From an uncultured Spirochaetales bacterium (GTDB lineage Bacteria; Spirochaetota; Spirochaetia; Sphaerochaetales; Sphaerochaetaceae), in assembly GCA_945947045.1 (NCBI GenBank), contig CAMEXG010000024.1:1-16419 (forward strand): a stretch of DNA of 16,419 bases, read 5' to 3'. Numbering within the stretch: the stretch's first letter is position 1; each line of letters opens with the position of its first letter. The notes beneath the pieces are model-generated. The model made no database searches, was not told the origin of the DNA, and worked only from the letters and a program-made list of their open reading frames with translations. Of the stretch, positions 14,494-16,419 are shown in pieces. The position numbers were made by a program, and so were the translations under genes.

Positions 14494-14712
14494 ATGTATT
14501 TGGAAGAGATAATCGAAGATGTGCAGTTAGAGAATCTTAGTCATATTGGTGGTTCTCTATCGTTATTTATTTTGATTATTTTGACTAGATTATCTATAAA
14601 TAAAATAGCTATCTACAACTTCGGTATATGGCTGCTTTTTCTTAAAGTAAGAACACGATTAAAATGCGGGATAAATACTGCTACTAAAGCATATAATGTA
14701 AGTTTAGAATAG
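14494..14712 (+). CDS. Possible small membrane protein, unrecognised
   Basis: A 72-codon frame starts with ATG at 14494, preceded by GAGGTG 7 bp upstream, which is a fair Shine-Dalgarno. The protein begins MYLEEIIEDVQLENL and has hydrophobic stretches around 23-32 (LSLFILIILT) and 39-50, then a basic tail. I do not recognise it. Its stop lies inside the first of two 31-bp repeats upstream of the ATPase gene. It may be real and belong with the ATPase, or be chance coding in an AT-rich region; the Shine-Dalgarno and the membrane-like composition are the only support. Confidence 0.3.
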   Translation: MYLEEIIEDVQLENLSHIGGSLSLFILIILTRLSINKIAIYNFGIWLLFLKVRTRLKCGINTATKAYNVSLE

Positions 14713-14738
14713 AAAAACGTAACAAGTCACAAAAATCT
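14708..14738 (+). repeat. 31-bp repeat, copy 1, upstream of the DUF4143 ATPase
   Basis: This copy matches the one at 14792-14822 in 26 of 31 positions: both start AATAGAAAAA and end CAAAAATCT. The central dyad is degenerate here. The two copies start exactly 84 bp apart, about eight helical turns, which suits cooperative binding of a regulator. Confidence 0.6.
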
Positions 14739-14791
14739 ATTCCGTTTTTCTACTGATAAATTGATTTTTGAAATCTATCCGGATAAAGTAA

Positions 14792-14822
14792 AATAGAAAA
14801 ATGCAACATGTTGCAAAAATCT
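14792..14822 (+). promoter_or_regulatory. 31-bp repeat, copy 2, with a perfect 14-bp palindrome
   Basis: The copy contains TGCAACATGTTGCA (14802-14815), a perfect palindrome, 26 bp before the ATPase start. A weak promoter, TTGATT (14761-14766) and TAAAGT (14784-14789) with 17 bp between, lies just upstream, so the palindrome would sit a few bases after the transcription start, a classic operator position. The promoter call is tentative. Confidence 0.5.
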
Positions 14823-14841
14823 TTCGCAATGAGGATTTGAT

Positions 14842-16137
14842 ATGGAGATTCGCAGAGATTTTTATTTGGATAAGTTGATAAAAAGAAAAAACAATGGGCT
14901 GATTAAGGTAATTACCGGTATTCGTCGATGTGGCAAATCCTATTTATTGAATAATCTGTTTTATCGTCACCTACTTGAAAACGGAGTCGATGATGACCAC
15001 ATCATTCGTTTTGCCTTTGACTCAGCAGATGATCTTTATCTGATTGGCGAAAGCCTGATTCAGATTGAAAAGGAAAAGCGAGGAGTTGATCCTGAAAAGT
15101 TCATGGCATATATTCGTTCCAAAGTTGTAGGTGAAGGAATGTATTATCTGCTTCTTGATGAAATTCAGATGTTAGATTGTTTTGAAGCTGTTCTAAATGG
15201 CTATCTTCGCAAAGATAATATGGATGTTTTTGTGACCGGAAGTAACGCAAAACTTTTGTCCAAAGATATAGCTACTGAGTTCGCCGGTCGTGGTGACGAG
15301 GTTCATATGTATCCCCTGAGCTTTGCCGAGTTTATGACCGTTTACAATGGTGATAAGTACATGGGATTATCTGAATATATGATATATGGCGGTATCCCTC
15401 TGGTTGTTCTTCGTGAGGGAGCAAACGATAAAGCAGTTGCATTACAGAATTTGTTCAATGAGATTTATTTTCGAGATATTACCAAACGTAACCGAGTGAA
15501 GAACATCGGAGAACTGGAAGATCTTTTGAACATTCTTTCCTCTGCCATTGGTTCGCTGACCAATCCAGAAAAATTGAAGAATACTTTCAAGACGGTAAAG
15601 AAATCCAGAATCACTTCCGCTACTATTAAGAAATATCTAGATTATTTTGAGGATTCATTCCTGATTGAATCAGCACAAAGATATGACATTAAAGGGAAGG
15701 CATATATTGAAACTCCAAAGAAGTATTACTTCTCTGACCTTGGACTTCGCAATGCAAGAATCAATTTCCGTCAGTTAGAGCAGACCCATTCTATGGAGAA
15801 TATAATTTATAACGAACTTCGTATGCGTGGCTACAGCGTGGATGTAGGTGTAATACCGATTGTAGAACGAAATCAGGATGGTAAGGTTATCCGCAAACAA
15901 CTTGAAGTTGATTTTGTATGCAATCTTGGTTCGTCCAGATACTATATCCAGTCTGCATACTCGCTGCCAGATGAAGCGAAGCGTACTCAGGAAATTAGAC
16001 CCTTCAGAAAGATTGATGATTCTTTCAAAAAGATTGTTATCACAAAAGATATTGTTCAGCCATATTATGATGAGTATGGTATCTTGACTGTAAACATTTA
16101 TGATTTTCTTCTTAATCCGCAGATTCTTGAAAAATAA
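14842..16137 (+). CDS. AAA_14/DUF4143-family ATPase
   Basis: The 431-residue protein is typical of the stand-alone ATP-binding AAA_14 plus DUF4143 family, widespread in gut bacteria and archaea, with unknown function. Walker A is GIRRCGKS (26-33), Walker B LLLDE (103-107), then VTGSN at 131-135 and FAGRGDE at 148-153. YMIYGGIP (179-186) and YFRDI (209-213) are family landmarks. The DUF4143 part (about 210-380) has YLDYFEDSFLI and ends in a nuclease-like EVDFV (355-359) with YYIQ (367-370), where Gln replaces the usual catalytic Lys. GAGGA lies 6 bp before the ATG. Arginine codons are CGN in 20 of 28 cases, against 2 of 15 in lptB, which suggests transfer from another lineage. Two repeats with a palindrome lie upstream. 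Confidence 0.9.
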   Translation: MEIRRDFYLDKLIKRKNNGLIKVITGIRRCGKSYLLNNLFYRHLLENGVDDDHIIRFAFDSADDLYLIGESLIQIEKEKRGVDPEKFMAYIRSKVVGEGMYYLLLDEIQMLDCFEAVLNGYLRKDNMDVFVTGSNAKLLSKDIATEFAGRGDEVHMYPLSFAEFMTVYNGDKYMGLSEYMIYGGIPLVVLREGANDKAVALQNLFNEIYFRDITKRNRVKNIGELEDLLNILSSAIGSLTNPEKLKNTFKTVKKSRITSATIKKYLDYFEDSFLIESAQRYDIKGKAYIETPKKYYFSDLGLRNARINFRQLEQTHSMENIIYNELRMRGYSVDVGVIPIVERNQDGKVIRKQLEVDFVCNLGSSRYYIQSAYSLPDEAKRTQEIRPFRKIDDSFKKIVITKDIVQPYYDEYGILTVNIYDFLLNPQILEK

Positions 16138-16179
16138 GTATTACACAACGATTCAAAATTTTATGTGCTAAACCATAAA

Positions 16180-16419
16180 TCAGCCTAACCATGTCCTGGT
16201 AGTATCGAATGAAAGGTTTAGCTTTTCAGCCAACGCAAAGTGCTCCTTCTTTGCGTTGCAGATATTGCAGTTCTTGCCATTGTCATATAGTTTCAGTGCA
16301 CTCATAAGCCTGACAAGGTCTTTGCTGCTTTTCCCGACGCTCTTTGCGGCAGAAAGAATCCTCTGGTCGATACTGCCTGCAAGGAGCATCACGAATTCCA
16401 CGGCCTGCACTATTCCATA
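16180..16419 (-). CDS. Unrecognised protein, C-terminal part (runs off window end)
   Basis: An open minus-strand frame enters from the right edge and ends with a stop at 16180, giving 80 codons including the stop. It has a small hydrophobic helix (VEFVMLLAG), a Lys/Ser-rich middle, a CNIC pair of cysteines, and a helical tail ALAEKLNLSFDTTRTWLG. I do not recognise the family. It converges on the ATPase gene with 42 bp between stops. GTG at 16410 could be a start, but the frame stays open to the edge, so a longer protein is likelier. It may also be a fragment. Confidence 0.4.
   Translation of the reverse strand, partial: YGIVQAVEFVMLLAGSIDQRILSAAKSVGKSSKDLVRLMSALKLYDNGKNCNICNAKKEHFALAEKLNLSFDTTRTWLG

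Noticed and set aside
13866..16419. Attachment-site duplicate of the tRNA-Leu 3' end
   Set aside because: I found no second copy of the tRNA 3' sequence to the right within the window, so no att site can be claimed.
1..16419. CRISPR array, insertion sequence or riboswitch
   Set aside because: No regularly spaced repeats, no transposase with terminal inverted repeats and no recognised riboswitch fold were seen.

Overview
The window reads as chromosomal DNA of a diderm (Gram-negative-type) bacterium. It carries a lipopolysaccharide-transport cluster (lptC-lptA-lptB), a periplasmic alkaline phosphatase with a signal peptide, and a lipoprotein signal. From the look of the proteins, the strong preference for AGA/AGG arginine codons and the neighbourhood, a spirochaete (Treponema/Sphaerochaeta-like, probably host-associated) is the best guess. 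No rRNA or marker phylogeny is available here, so the lineage is inference.

Layout. Positions 1-145 hold the 5' part of an unrecognised minus-strand gene, divergent from uvrC (195-1976, +). uvrC converges on, and overlaps by 11 bp, a minus-strand pair lexA-holA (3651 down to 1966), in which the lexA stop and holA start overlap. Behind lexA, 3651-4220 holds a decayed 3' fragment of a LacI-type regulator and a promoter-like array of GGGGTTATA repeats. This array leads into a 597-residue AAA ATPase with a nuclease-like tail (4221-6014, +). A hairpin terminator separates it from hpf (6355-6059, -). Then come an alkaline phosphatase and an overlapping YibE/F-type membrane protein (6639-9270, +), which converge on rpoN. 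A tight six-gene minus-strand operon, ymdB-rseC-lptC-lptA-lptB-rpoN (13703 down to 9247), follows with overlaps or gaps of at most 10 bp. Next are a tRNA-Leu(CAG) with a clear promoter and terminator, about 560 bp of AT-rich non-coding DNA with hairpins, and a second ATPase of AAA_14/DUF4143 type (14842-16137, +). That ATPase has arginine codon use unlike its neighbours. The window ends inside an unrecognised minus-strand gene.

How the genes work together. LptC, LptA and LptB are parts of the LPS/glycolipid export bridge. RpoN (sigma-54) and HPF (ribosome hibernation) are its classical neighbours in proteobacteria. Here the same order survives, but the alkaline phosphatase-YibE/F pair sits on the opposite strand between rpoN and hpf. 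uvrC (excision repair), lexA (SOS-type regulator) and holA (clamp loader delta) form a DNA repair/replication neighbourhood.

Main oddities. (1) The LexA homologue has Arg at the catalytic Lys position and Ser-Ser at the Ala-Gly cleavage position, so it is probably not self-cleaving. (2) The YmdB-family protein heading the lpt operon has lost about five of eight metal or catalytic residues and looks like a pseudoenzyme. (3) Each of the two accessory ATPases has its own repeat-rich, operator-like upstream region: 11-bp tandem repeats at one, and two 31-bp repeats exactly 84 bp apart at the other. I see no clear new multi-gene system; these points are the strongest leads.
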